A stretch of DNA of 48,703 nt from Methylobacterium gregans (GTDB lineage Bacteria > Pseudomonadota > Alphaproteobacteria > Rhizobiales > Beijerinckiaceae), in contig NZ_BPQM01000004.1 in the NCBI RefSeq assembly GCF_022179245.1, forward strand, positions 1-48,703. Reading direction: 5' to 3'. Position numbers and translations under genes: made by a program. Of the stretch, positions 1 through 9,268 are shown in pieces (within the stretch, counting starts at the first letter, position 1; every line of letters starts with the position of its first letter). The notes beneath the pieces were generated by a model. It saw nothing but the letters and a program-made list of their open reading frames with translations, searched no databases and was not told the DNA's origin.

Positions 1-1
1 G

Positions 2-910
2 CGGTGGCGGCCGCCCGGATCGAAGGGGGAGGGGAAGCTTATCAAGCCGGCGACGGCCGGGCGCGAGCTACAGACGCTCTCGGCCGCGGTCGGTCACTGG
101 CATCGCGAGTTCACGCTCCACGCCAAGCCCGTCATCACCCTGCCGACGAAGGCCAAGCCGCACGTCGACTGGCTGACCGAGGTCGAGTACGCGCGGCTCC
201 TCAAGGTGACGCAGGGGTGGCGCTGGGTCTCGTCCGACCTGGCGACGCGCGAGCCGGTCTGGGAGCGGGCGCCGGACACGCCGTTCGTCGCCGCCTGGAA
301 GGAGCGGGCAGGGGATGCCTACGTCCACGACGATCACCTGGAACGTGCCTGCGAGGTGGGCTTCTACTCGGGCACGCGGTCCGGCGCGATGCTGGGCCTG
401 CGGTGGAAGCGGGACCGGATCGACGGCTGGATCGACTTCAACGGAGTGACGCTTTTCAGGGCCGGCCCGGAGGCACCGCCGAGCCGCAAGCGCCAGCCCC
501 CGTGCCGGATCCACGACCGGCTGCTGCCCCGGCTCCTGGAATGGCGGAAGGCGGACATGGCCCTGGACCTGCGCGACGCGGAGGGCAAGCCGATGCCGGT
601 GACCCACGTGATCCACGAGCGCGGCGTCCCGCTCGGCCGGATCGACGGCGCCTTCGGCCGGGCGGCTTGGCTCGCTGGGCTGGACCGCCGGGAGATCGAC
701 GGCTCGTGGCGGGTCGGGAACGAGGATCCGAACGACGACCTCGGCATGCCCACGCCGCACATCCTGCGGCACACCCGAGCGACGCTGATGCTCCGCGCCG
801 GGGTGCCGCCGCACGAGGTCGGCGAGTACCTCGGAATGACCGTGAAGATGGTGCTGGAGGTGTACGGCCACACCCACGCGGAGTACCAGAAGCGGGCCGC
901 GGCGGCGTAG
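2..910 (+). CDS. Tyrosine recombinase/phage integrase, 5' end outside window
   Basis: Site-specific recombinase that would integrate and excise a mobile element. The frame is open from base 2, so the N-terminus lies outside the window; 302 residues are visible. The first ~65 residues look like the end of the core-binding domain. The catalytic domain follows, with the first Arg in SGTRSG (about residue 126), H-x-x-R in HILRHTR (253/256) and the nucleophile Tyr in EVYGHTH (288). The stop lies ~150 bp before a tRNA-Val 3' fragment, the classic place for an integrase next to its attachment site. No internal break is seen. The element it belongs to must extend to the left. Family assignment is firm; whether it is active cannot be told. 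Confidence 0.9.
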   Translation, partial: RWRPPGSKGEGKLIKPATAGRELQTLSAAVGHWHREFTLHAKPVITLPTKAKPHVDWLTEVEYARLLKVTQGWRWVSSDLATREPVWERAPDTPFVAAWKERAGDAYVHDDHLERACEVGFYSGTRSGAMLGLRWKRDRIDGWIDFNGVTLFRAGPEAPPSRKRQPPCRIHDRLLPRLLEWRKADMALDLRDAEGKPMPVTHVIHERGVPLGRIDGAFGRAAWLAGLDRREIDGSWRVGNEDPNDDLGMPTPHILRHTRATLMLRAGVPPHEVGEYLGMTVKMVLEVYGHTHAEYQKRAAAA

Positions 911-917
911 CGGGATG

Positions 918-938
918 TTTCCGACCCCGGGTCGGAAA
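918..938. repeat. Perfect 10-bp inverted repeat after integrase gene
   Basis: TTTCCGACCC and GGGTCGGAAA are separated by one C, 8 bp after the integrase stop. A second small hyphenated palindrome, CCCCG-N6-CGGGG, follows at once. No T-run follows, so a rho-independent terminator is not clear. Given the position between integrase and attachment site, accessory integrase-binding sites are an alternative reading (inference). Confidence 0.5.
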
Positions 939-1058
939 CCCCGGTTTCACGGGGCGCGATGGGATCGGACGGCGTTGCACGGGAACGCACCGCAAGCGAC
1001 TGATCCGCCTCGGGAAACCGGCGGGTTCAGAGCTCAGCGCCGGGTCGACGTGAGTACG

Positions 1059-1103
1059 TTGACATGGTAGGGGTCACAGGTTCGATCCCTGTCGCGCCCA
1101 CCA
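1059..1103 (+). other. 3' half of tRNA-Val(GAC): attachment-site remnant
   Basis: The segment runs from a TTGACAT anticodon loop through GGTAG, variable loop, a T-arm (ACAGG, TTCGATC, CCTGT), acceptor strand CGCGCCC, discriminator A and encoded CCA. No matching 5' acceptor strand (GGGCGCG) or D-arm is present upstream, so this is not a complete tRNA. A 3' tRNA piece next to an integrase is the expected product of integration into a tRNA gene. The intact tRNA-Val copy should lie at the other end of the element, left of the window. Confidence 0.8.
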
Positions 1104-1278
1104 TCCCAACATAATGTGGATGGTTCAAGTCTTCGAGGCCCCGGAAACGGGGCCTTTCTCGTTTCAAGCGGTACGGATCCGCCCGGAGCTTCGGCGACTC
1201 TGGGCGCGAGGACCGTGCCGGCCGACTGATCGGCCCGGCATCCCGCGCACGATACGGCACGAACCCGGACCCCGACAG

Positions 1279-2241
1279 ATGCGCGTGCCGATCGCCTTCC
1301 TGGGCAGCCTCGAAGCCGCGGAGGAGGTCCGCTACCGCGCTGCCCTCACGGCGGCACTGCCCGATGAGATCATCCTTCCGTTCCGTGCGCTGACTGCTGC
1401 CGAACGGGCGGCGGTCGAGATCGCGATCGTCGCCAATCCTGATCCTGCCGAGGTCGCGCAGCTGCCAGGCCTCGTCTGGATCCAGAGCCTGTGGGCGGGG
1501 GTCGAGCGCCTCGTAGCGGATCTCGGTGCGGCGGCGGTGCCGATCGTGCGACTGGTCGATCCCGAACTGGCGCGCACCATGGCGGAAGCGGTGCTGGCCT
1601 GGACCTTCTATCTGCAGCGTGACATGCCGGCCTACCGGCGCCAGCAGGAGGCGGGCCTCTGGCGCCAGCGGCCCTATCGTGCCCCGGCCGATACGAGGGT
1701 CGGCCTGCTCGGACTCGGCGCGCTGGGCAGGGCGGCGGCCGACCGGCTCGTGCAGGCCGGCTTTCGTGTCGCGGCCTGGACCCGTTCGGCACCAGCCGGA
1801 CGCGCCGAGAGTTCGGCCCCCACCGTCGAGACCTGCACGGGCTCCGGGGGACTCACCCGTCTTCTGGGGCAAAGCGACATCGTCGTCTGCCTGCTCCCGC
1901 TAACGGCGCAGACGCGCGGGCTCCTCGATGCGGTCCGCCTCGCCGAACTGAAGCCGGGCGCCGCCCTGATCAACGTCGCCCGCGGCGCGATCATCGACAC
2001 CGAGGCCCTGCTGGCCGCCCTCGATGCCGGCCATCTCGACCATGCGGTACTCGACGTGTTCGAGACCGAGCCGCTGCCGGCCGCCTCACCGCTATGGCGG
2101 CACCCCGGCGTCACGATCCTGCCGCACATCACGGGCCCGACGAACCCCGTCACCGCGGCGGCGGTCGTGGCCGGCAACCTGCGCGCCTACCGGGCGACCG
2201 GGCGGATACCAGCAGCCGTCGACCTGGCGAGGGGGTACTGA
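1279..2241 (+). CDS. D-2-hydroxyacid dehydrogenase, glyoxylate/hydroxypyruvate reductase A-like
   Basis: NAD(P)H-dependent reductase of 2-oxoacids such as glyoxylate or hydroxypyruvate; cytoplasmic. It has 320 residues, the usual size of the GhrA group. The Rossmann motif GLGALG is at 145-150. The catalytic residues are Arg235 in NVARGAI, Glu264 in VFETEPLP and His283 in LPHITGP. The ATG at 1279 is chosen because the protein then starts directly at the first beta strand (MRVPIAFLG); the frame is open further upstream but reads through non-coding-like sequence. It stands alone, between the tRNA-Val remnant and a convergent small gene. The substrate cannot be read from the sequence. Confidence 0.85.
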   Translation: MRVPIAFLGSLEAAEEVRYRAALTAALPDEIILPFRALTAAERAAVEIAIVANPDPAEVAQLPGLVWIQSLWAGVERLVADLGAAAVPIVRLVDPELARTMAEAVLAWTFYLQRDMPAYRRQQEAGLWRQRPYRAPADTRVGLLGLGALGRAAADRLVQAGFRVAAWTRSAPAGRAESSAPTVETCTGSGGLTRLLGQSDIVVCLLPLTAQTRGLLDAVRLAELKPGAALINVARGAIIDTEALLAALDAGHLDHAVLDVFETEPLPAASPLWRHPGVTILPHITGPTNPVTAAAVVAGNLRAYRATGRIPAAVDLARGY

Positions 2242-2317
2242 TCGGCCGTCGGGGCGCGGCCGCCGACGAGGTGGCGGTCGCGGCTGCTGCGAGAGCGGGC
2301 GAGCCGCGACGGCGCGT

Positions 2318-2617
2318 TCAGGTGTTGTAGGTCACCAGAGAGGCGGCCAGGGCGCCATGCTCCCGAACCGCGGCGCGCGCATCCGCATCGGTTGCCGAGG
2401 CTTGGCCGGAGCCGGCCGCGCCGATCTCGTAGACGTCGTACTGTGCGGCATCGCTGTCCGCCTTGACGTAGCCGAAACCGCGCGTGGCGCGCCCGACCTG
2501 CCGGTCGAACAGGCAGACCGCGTCAGCCGGCGAGACCACGTTGCCGTTGGAGCCGAAGCGGCCCGTATCGCCGTAAACGCGTCCGGTCTCGCGCTCGATC
2601 GCGATGAAGCGTGCCAT
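2318..2617 (-). CDS. Small hypothetical protein (99 aa)
   Basis: A 99-residue soluble protein starting MARFIAIERETG with no recognised domain, no signal peptide and no membrane segment. The start is set by a good ribosome binding site (AGGAGA, 7 bp upstream of ATG 2617); the longer open frame upstream has none. The gene converges with the dehydrogenase gene, 76 bp away. Function unknown. Confidence 0.6.
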   Translation of the reverse strand: MARFIAIERETGRVYGDTGRFGSNGNVVSPADAVCLFDRQVGRATRGFGYVKADSDAAQYDVYEIGAAGSGQASATDADARAAVREHGALAASLVTYNT

Positions 2618-2966
2618 CGTGGTCTCCTGGCTGGATCTTCGATGCCCATCAAGTGGGATCACGCACCCCGCACCGCAACATGCGGACCGGAACATCCTCA
2701 AGATGTCGAGCGCGGAAGCCGAGACTCACCCGGTCCCGGCTGTTACGGCAGCCATGGATCCTGGCAGCGGAACATTGGAAGTGTTCTGACTGGCGTGCAA
2801 CGAGGTAATCAGGACCTAGAGCAGAATCGATCGGAAAAATAAATACCGAACGCAATAGATCTGTTGCCGCATTGAACCCCTATGCGTCAAGCTTGTTCCG
2901 TCATCAGAAGCCGCTACTCTCGGCCTACTACAGAATTGATCGACGGAATATCGGCCGCCCTGCCGC
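2618..2966. other. Intergenic, no gene seen
   Basis: About 350 bp. The second half (from ~2815) is richer in A+T than its surroundings and would suit promoters for the genes on both sides, but no motif is clear enough to name. Only short shadow frames are present. Confidence 0.5.
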
Positions 2967-5268
2967 ATGATTGTGACGATTTCCCAGATCCTTAATCTCG
3001 CCCCCGATGAAGCCAGCCGCAAGGGGGTCAGGATCAAGCCAGGCCGTCCAAGTGGTCCGGCCTCGGGCGGGCCGGGGCAGTGATCTGGGGCGAGATCAAG
3101 GGCAGCGGCGCGAGCCCGTACCGTACGGTGGCCGACCTTTCCGGGCCAGCCGCGAAATGCAGCTGCCCAAGCCGGAAGTTCCCCTGCAAACACGCGCTCG
3201 GGCTGAGGCTGGTCGATGCCGCCGCGCCGATCGACGAGGCCGCGGCGCCCGCCTGGGTCGAGGCCTGGGCCAAAGGCCGCGAGACCCGCGCCGCCGCGGC
3301 CGAGACGCGGGCGCAGGCCCCCACCAAGCCCGTGGACGAGCGCGCGCAGGCCAAGCGGCGGCAGGCCCGCGAGGGTCGGGTCGCGGCGGCCCTCGACGAG
3401 TTCGACCTTTGGCTGTGCGACTTGATGCGGCGCGGTCTCTCAAGCGCCAGAGCCGAGCCCTATGCCTTCTGGGATCGCATGGCCGGACGTCTCCTCGACG
3501 GGCAGGCGCCGGGTATGGCCCGCCGGGTCCGGGCGCTCCCTGGCCTCGTCGCAGCGGTGGCACAACCCGGGGCGCCCCGGCCCGAGGCGGCGCTCGGCCT
3601 CGGTCTCGGGCGCCTCGCACTGCTGGTCCGGGCCGCGCGCCGGCTCGACGCGCTGCAGCCCGAGCAGGCCGCGGGCGTGCGCACCGCGCTCGGATTCCCT
3701 GTCACCAACGAGGAGATGGCCGCTCGGCCAGACCACACCGACGACTGGGCGGTGCTCGCCCACAGCGTCGAGGAGGAGGACAAGCTCACCGTCCGCTCGG
3801 TCTGGCTCGTCGGTCGCGCCTCCTGCGTCGTGGCGCAGGTGCTCGACTACGGCACGGCCGCATCGCCGCTGCCGGCCGCCCCCACCGCCGGCCAGGATTT
3901 CTCCGGCGCGCTCGCCTTCCAGCCGGGCGACCCGCCGCTGCGCGCGGTCTTTCGCGACGGCCAAGCCGGCTGCGCCGCGAAGGTCGCCCTGCCGGGAGCG
4001 GCGAGCGTTGCGGCGGCGCGGGATGCCTTCGCAGCCGGAGTGCGAGCGCCCGCCTGGCTGCTGCAAGCGCTCGCCGGCCAGCGCGATACCCTGCCCGAGC
4101 CGATCGACCGTATCGCCGGGCCGGAATTCGCCTGGCTTGCCCGCGCCTGCGGAGAGGCTCCTGCCGAGACGGCCGACGCGTCGTCCGACTGGACCGTGGG
4201 TACGCTCGCCGAGCGCAGCGCCGCCTTCACGGCGCTGCGGGCACGCGACCCAGGGGCTGCGCGCGTCGCCCTGGAGCCGGTCTTCCGCAAGGAGAAGGCG
4301 GATCTGCGCAACACCCTGGTCAACGCCCTGGCGACCGGGCTGTCGGAGGCCGACGAGCCCTTCTCGGAATCCTGCCTCGACGACCGCGGCAGCGGCGTGC
4401 GACTGGCGGCGCAGCGCCTCCTGCCACTCCTGCCCGGCTCGCGTTACGCCAGCCGCATGTCGGGGTGGGCGCGGGCGGCGCTCACCGTCGAGAGCAAGAG
4501 GCGTCTGCTCGGCGGCACGACGCACGCCCTCGTCCTCACCCTACCGGAGGAGAGCCCCGAACTCGTCCGTGACAGCGTGGACGCGAACGCCTGGGAGAGC
4601 CGGAACGGCGGCGCCCGCTCGGCCCTGCTGCGCGCCATTCTGGCGCGCGCGCCGCTCGATGCCTTCGCAGACCATCCGCCGCGGCTCTGGATTGCGCTGG
4701 CGCTCGGTAGCGAGGGTCGGACCCGGTCTTCAACGGACTATACGCCACGGCCCGGCGCACCCGCGACCCGGACTGGACGGGCGCGATGGCCTAGGTTCTG
4801 GCCGATGCCTATGGCGAGACGATCAAGGGCGTGCGCCGGACCGCCCAGCTCCTCGGTCTCTGGGCGCAGGCTCTCGACCTCCTTCCCGATGCCGACTGGG
4901 AGGCGCGGGTCGCCGAGCTGATCCGGGGCCGCCGGATCGAGCCGGTGCTGGCTATGCTCGCCCAGGGGCCGGAGCGCTTCTCCGAGCCGTTCAGCGTCGC
5001 ACTCCTCGACTGGCTTGCCGTCGTGAGCCGCAGCTCCGAGAGCCTGCGGAAGGAGCTGGGCAAGGGCTGGGTCGTCGAGCGTCTCGGCGAGCGTCTCTGG
5101 CCGAGCGAGAACGCCGCCGCCTCCGCCGCCGCCATCCTGGCGCGCCTCTCCGAGGAGGAGGGCGGGCGTTTGCGCAACCAGCTCACGACGCTCGCCGAGA
5201 CGCTGAAGCTCCGCGCGGGTATGCGGCGGGATTTCGAGATCAGAACAGGGGAGGGCGTCCAGGCATGA
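2967..5268 (+). pseudogene. SWIM zinc finger / DUF5691 gene, frameshifted and with a nonsense codon
   Basis: Remains of two neighbouring families now read as one broken gene. ATG 2967 gives an N-terminus ending LAPDEASRK. One base is missing in the G-run at 3023-3027, after which the frame continues QDQARPSKW into the SWIM motif (CSCPSRKFPCKH, the C-x-C...C-x-H zinc ligands). From ~4190 the protein reads as the C-terminal half of DUF5691 (WTVGTLAER, then DEPFSESCLDD). The frame shifts again at about 4715-4735. A TAG follows at 4792, probably from CAG. The tail then runs to LAETLKLRAG and a TGA at 5268. The SWIM C-terminus and DUF5691 N-terminus seem to be lost at the join. It overlaps the ATPase start by 4 bp. 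Known families, certainly disrupted; ancestral boundaries are inferred. Confidence 0.75.
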
Positions 5269-6368
5269 TCTCGAGCACCGGAGTGAAGGCCGCGCAGATG
5301 CGACAGGCTGCCGAGAACGCCTTCGCGGAGGAGATCGCGGCGCTGAAGGCCTCCGATGACCGGCCGCGCCCTTCGAATTGGCAGATGTCGCCGCAGGCAG
5401 TCGTCACCTATCTGCTCGGCGGAAAACTGGCCTCCGGCTTCGAGATCACGCCGTAATATATCGGCGACCGGCGCCTGATGGAGGTCGCGGTGGCGACGCA
5501 GGCTACCGACCGGGCCCTGCTGCTGCTGCTAGGGGTGCCCGGTACCGCCAAGAGCTGGGTCAGCGAGCATCTGACCGCCGCCATCTGCGGCACCTCGCGC
5601 CTTATCGTGCAGGGCACGGCCGGCACCAGCGAGGAGGCGATCCGCTACGGCTGGAACTACGCGCTACTCCTCGCCAAAGGCCCAAGTCGCGAGGCCGTGG
5701 TCGCCTCGCCCATCATACGGGCGATGGGGGAGGGCCGCATCGCCCGCGTCGAGGAACTGACCCGCATCCCCTCGGAGACGCAGGACAGCTTCATCACGAT
5801 CCTGTCCGAAAAGACCCTGCCGATCCCGGAGCTGAACGAGGAGGTGGCGGCCCGGAAGGGCTTCAACCTCATCGCCACGGCCAACAACCGCGACCGCGGC
5901 GTCAACGAGTTGTCGAGCGCGCTCAAGCGCCGCTTCAACACCGTGGTTCTGCCGCCACCGGCCACGATCGAGGCCGAGATCGCGATCGTTGAGACCCGGG
6001 TGGCCGCGCTCGGCCGCGCCTTCGAGATTCCAGCCGAGCCGCCGGGCGCCGACGAGATCCGCCGCGTCGTCACGATCTTCCGTGAGCTGCGCGAGGGCGT
6101 CACGGTCGACGGCAAGAACAAGGTCAAGCAACCTTCCGGCACGCTCTCGACCGCGGAGGCGATCAGCGTGGTGGGCAGCGGGCTGGCGCTCGCCGCCCAT
6201 TTCGGCGACGGCCGCCTCTCGGCCCACGACCTCGTCTCGGGGATCGGCGGCGCGGTGGTGAAGGATCCGGTGCAGGACGCCATCGTCTGGCGCGAGTACC
6301 TGGAGACGGTAGTGAAGGAGCGGGACGGCTGGAAGGACTTCTACAAGGCCGCCCGCGCCGGCGCCTGA
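5265..6368 (+). pseudogene. MoxR-type AAA+ ATPase, split by an in-frame TAA
   Basis: MoxR-family ATPases act as chaperone-like remodelling machines, usually paired with VWA proteins. Translation from ATG 5265 gives a normal N-terminus up to FEITP; then TAA (5454-5456, codon 64) stands where the family has a lysine before YIGDRRL. The same frame continues to 6368 and carries Walker A GVPGTAKS (residues 90-97) and a sensor-like ATANNRD. A restart at ATG 5478 would give 296 residues with the whole ATPase core, so residual activity is possible. The start overlaps the upstream stop by 4 bp, and the next gene begins 10 bp after the stop, so this was one operon. Confidence 0.8.
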
Positions 6369-6378
6369 GGGGCCTGCC

Positions 6379-7674
6379 ATGCCTGAGATCCGCCTCTTCG
6401 GCATCCGCCATCACGGGCCGGGCTCGGCCCGCTCGCTCCAGGCGGCGCTCGACGCGTTCCGGCCCGACTGCCTGCTGATCGAGGGGCCGCCGGACGCGGA
6501 CGGGCTGATCGAACTCGTCGCCCACGCGGAGATGGCGCCCCCGGTCGCACTCCTCGTCTACCGGCCGGACCGTCCCCAGACCTGCGCATTCTTCCCCTTT
6601 GCGGGCTTCTCGCCCGAATGGCTCGCGATGCGCCACGGGATCGCGGCCGGCGCGGTCGTGCGCTTCATCGACCTGCCGCAGGCGATCCAGTTCGCGGACG
6701 GGTTCGGCGCGCCGCGCGAGGGAGCGGAGGCGGAAGAGGCCGCACCGGACCCGCTCGCCGAGGGGGCCGAGACCCTGCTCAAGGACGGCCCCTGCCCAGT
6801 CCCCGCCGCGATCCGGCGCGACCCGCTGGGCGAGCTCGCCGAGGCCGCCGGCTACCCGGACGGAGAGCGCTGGTGGGACGCCCTGATCGAGAGCCGCACG
6901 GGCACGGACGGCGACGTCTTCGTCGCGATCGCCGACGCGATGGCGGCTTTGCGCGAGAAGGCCGAGCCCAACCCCGACGAGGCGTTTCGTGAGGAGGTCC
7001 GCGAGGCGCATATGCGCGCCGCCATCCGCAAGGCCGGCAAGGAGTTCGAGCGGGTCGCCGTGGTCTGCGGCGCGTGGCACGTCCCGGCGCTCGCCCGCTA
7101 CGACGCGCGCGGCCAGTCGGGCGTCGACGACGCCCCGATGGCACTGATCCGGCGCCGCCTCGTCATCGGTGAGCGCCTGGGCGCCACACCGCCGGACAGC
7201 CCCGGTACCCCGGTCGAGGCCGATTTTGCTGTCCAGTGCAAACGCCTGCGCCTCAAGCCCGGCGGGGATGCGGGCGAGATCATGCTCGATCTGCGGAAAG
7301 ATACGGACCTCGCCCGCAGCCACTTCCTCAACCGGCTGCAACTCTTGGGCATCCCCTGGGGCGAGCGGCGGCAGACGCGCGGGCGCGGCACCTTCAAGGA
7401 GGCGTGGTTTATCGCTTGGAAGCCCGAATGGGTGGTGGAGCTGGTGGCGGCCTCGGCGCAAGGAGGCACGGTGGCCGGGGCTGCGGCCGCCCGGGTGCGA
7501 GCCCTGGCCCATGCGGCCACCCGCGTCGCCGAGCTGTCCGGGCTGATCGGCACGCTCCTCGACGCCGAACTCGCCAGGGCGAGCACGGATGTGATCCGGG
7601 CCCTCAAGGATCGGGCGGCGGTCTCGGCCGACGTGTTCGACCTGATGGAGGCGTTGCCGGCCGCCTCGTCGTGA
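6379..7674 (+). CDS. DUF5682 family protein, C-terminally truncated
   Basis: Third member of the SWIM-DUF5691-MoxR cluster. The family signature FGIRHHGPGSARSL (residues 7-20) and LIEGPPDAD are intact; an erythromycin-esterase/TIKI-like hydrolase fold has been suggested for such motifs (inference here). The 431 residues end DLMEALPAASS, close to the place where homologues as I recall them continue LPPLARV for about 300 more residues. The C-terminal domain is thus missing although the frame closes cleanly. The VWA gene that normally follows is also absent. It may be a non-functional remnant; the frame itself has no internal break. Confidence 0.8.
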   Translation: MPEIRLFGIRHHGPGSARSLQAALDAFRPDCLLIEGPPDADGLIELVAHAEMAPPVALLVYRPDRPQTCAFFPFAGFSPEWLAMRHGIAAGAVVRFIDLPQAIQFADGFGAPREGAEAEEAAPDPLAEGAETLLKDGPCPVPAAIRRDPLGELAEAAGYPDGERWWDALIESRTGTDGDVFVAIADAMAALREKAEPNPDEAFREEVREAHMRAAIRKAGKEFERVAVVCGAWHVPALARYDARGQSGVDDAPMALIRRRLVIGERLGATPPDSPGTPVEADFAVQCKRLRLKPGGDAGEIMLDLRKDTDLARSHFLNRLQLLGIPWGERRQTRGRGTFKEAWFIAWKPEWVVELVAASAQGGTVAGAAAARVRALAHAATRVAELSGLIGTLLDAELARASTDVIRALKDRAAVSADVFDLMEALPAASS

Positions 7675-7705
7675 CCTCCCGCGCAACCGGCGTGCGTGGT
7701 GAAGA

Positions 7706-7930
7706 TCAGCGGAAGCGTCTGCCGCCCTCCATGAACTTGATCCGGAACGCCTCTGGACCGAGCGGATCGCCGTGGGGATCGATCACACTCACATCGGCGT
7801 AGCCGCGATCCTGCCAGGACCGAGCCAGGACGACTGCGCTCGCTGCCATCACCCGCGTCTGCTGAACGATGCCTTCGCGCGCCGTCGCAGTAATGACGTA
7901 GCGTGCGGCCGGGACTGGAACATGCGTCAT
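7706..7930 (-). CDS. Small hypothetical protein (74 aa)
   Basis: A 74-residue protein starting MTHVPVPAARYV. It has a short beta-alpha-beta look: TARYVITATA-like strand, an Ala-rich helix, then a second strand around ADVSVIDPHG. This resembles small alphaproteobacterial proteins of unknown function. No clear ribosome binding site is seen before ATG 7930. It lies convergent to the truncated DUF5682 gene, just past where that cluster is cut off. Function unknown. Confidence 0.45.
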   Translation of the reverse strand: MTHVPVPAARYVITATAREGIVQQTRVMAASAVVLARSWQDRGYADVSVIDPHGDPLGPEAFRIKFMEGGRRFR

Positions 7931-8236
7931 GCAGCCCATCGTAGGCAGAATCGGCACGCGATCGCATTCTCCTGGATCAGCGAACCGGACGATACCGCCG
8001 TCCAAGCCCGCAGATCGGGTATCACTCCGAAGCCGATGTCAGGCTGAGCCATGTCGCTGCGGCGGCCGAGCTTGGCTGGCGGAGCAGGGCGGGCGCTCAG
8101 TCGGGCGTCCACCGCTCAGAGATCCTCGTGACCCGGTGCCGAGGAAGACAAGGGCTCGATCATCCAGGGCCACACAACGTTCTCGGCCCTCGATCACCGA
8201 TCGGCCTTCGAAGCTCCGCGGTAGGCGGCCGGTGCC
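7931..8236. other. Intergenic, no gene seen
   Basis: About 305 bp between two leftward genes. Only shadow frames without a plausible start are present. Confidence 0.4.
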
Positions 8237-9268
8237 TCAGGCCGGGACGGCCTGGATCACGTTGCGCAGCGTCCCAATACCGGCGACCTCCGTCTCCATC
8301 ACGTCGCCGGGCTTCAGGTACTCGGGCGGCTTGCGGGCGTTGCCGACGCCAGGGGGCGTGCCGGTGGCGATGATGTCTCCCGGCATCAGGGTCAGGCCGC
8401 GCGACAACTCGGCGATGATGCGAGGGAGCTTGAAGTACATCTGCTTGGTCGTGGCGTCCTGCTTGATCACGCCGTTGACCCGGGTCGTCAGACGGAGGTC
8501 CGAGGGATCGAGATCGGCCGCAGGCACGATCCAGGGACCGATTGGGCCATGCTTGTCCAGGCTCTTGCCCTTGAACCACTGTCCACCGTGAAGCTTGATC
8601 TGCATGTCGCGTGCGGTCGTGTCGTTGATGACGCTGTAGCCGAAGACGTGGCTCATGGCGTCGGCTTCCTGGATGTTGCGGCCCTGCTTGCCGATGATCA
8701 CGGCGAGTTCCACCTCCCAGTCGATCGCCGTCGACACCGTCGCGTCGTAGGGGATCGGGTCGTAGGGTCCGTTGATCGTGTTGACACCCTTGGTGAAGAA
8801 TACCGGATGGGCGGGGTACTCCGCCTGAGTGCCGCGGATCGCCTGTCCCTCCTCGAAGTGTTCGAGGTAGTTCCAGCCCACGGCGTAGATGTTGCGGGTA
8901 GGCTCCGGAATGGGCGCCAGAAGCCGCACCGTGTCGAGTTGTAGGCCCTCTCCGGCCGACGCCGCGCGCCGCACGGCGGCCAACGCCTCCGGTCCGGCCT
9001 CGATCAGCGAGACCATCCTGCGGGAATCGAAGCCCGGGAGCGCGGTACCCGTCAGGTCAACGACGCGCCCGTCCGAGCGCACGACGCCGAGTCGCGGAGA
9101 ACCGTCTGCTCCAGATGTGAAGGTGACGAGGCGCAGGGCGTCGCCGCCAGCAGGGGGGATGGGCCGTCCCAGATCGGTCGAGGGCGCCTGCGCGGACGCA
9201 GGACCTGCCAGGACGCCGGCTGCCGTGGCCGCTGCGGACAGGTGCAGGAAATCGCGGCGTGTGCTCAT
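8237..9268 (-). CDS. Fumarylacetoacetate hydrolase family protein with Tat signal
   Basis: Member of the FAH superfamily (metal-dependent hydrolases/decarboxylases of 1,3-dicarbonyl substrates). It has 343 residues. The start at ATG 9268 has a strong GGAGGAG site. The N-terminus is a twin-arginine signal: STRRDFLHLSAAATAAG, then a cleavable AGPASAQA. The FAH core follows with NIYAVGWNY, the metal-site region IDWEVELAVIIG, KSLDKHGPIGPW and GDIIATGTPPGVG. Most FAH proteins are cytoplasmic, so export of a folded enzyme is unusual. It is monocistronic, 290 bp from the genomic island boundary. Substrate unknown. Confidence 0.88.
   Translation of the reverse strand: MSTRRDFLHLSAAATAAGVLAGPASAQAPSTDLGRPIPPAGGDALRLVTFTSGADGSPRLGVVRSDGRVVDLTGTALPGFDSRRMVSLIEAGPEALAAVRRAASAGEGLQLDTVRLLAPIPEPTRNIYAVGWNYLEHFEEGQAIRGTQAEYPAHPVFFTKGVNTINGPYDPIPYDATVSTAIDWEVELAVIIGKQGRNIQEADAMSHVFGYSVINDTTARDMQIKLHGGQWFKGKSLDKHGPIGPWIVPAADLDPSDLRLTTRVNGVIKQDATTKQMYFKLPRIIAELSRGLTLMPGDIIATGTPPGVGNARKPPEYLKPGDVMETEVAGIGTLRNVIQAVPA

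Noticed and set aside
3007..4572. 521-codon open frame overlapping the SWIM gene
   Set aside because: Arg/Ala-rich composition without domain features; the SWIM zinc ligands lie in a different frame.
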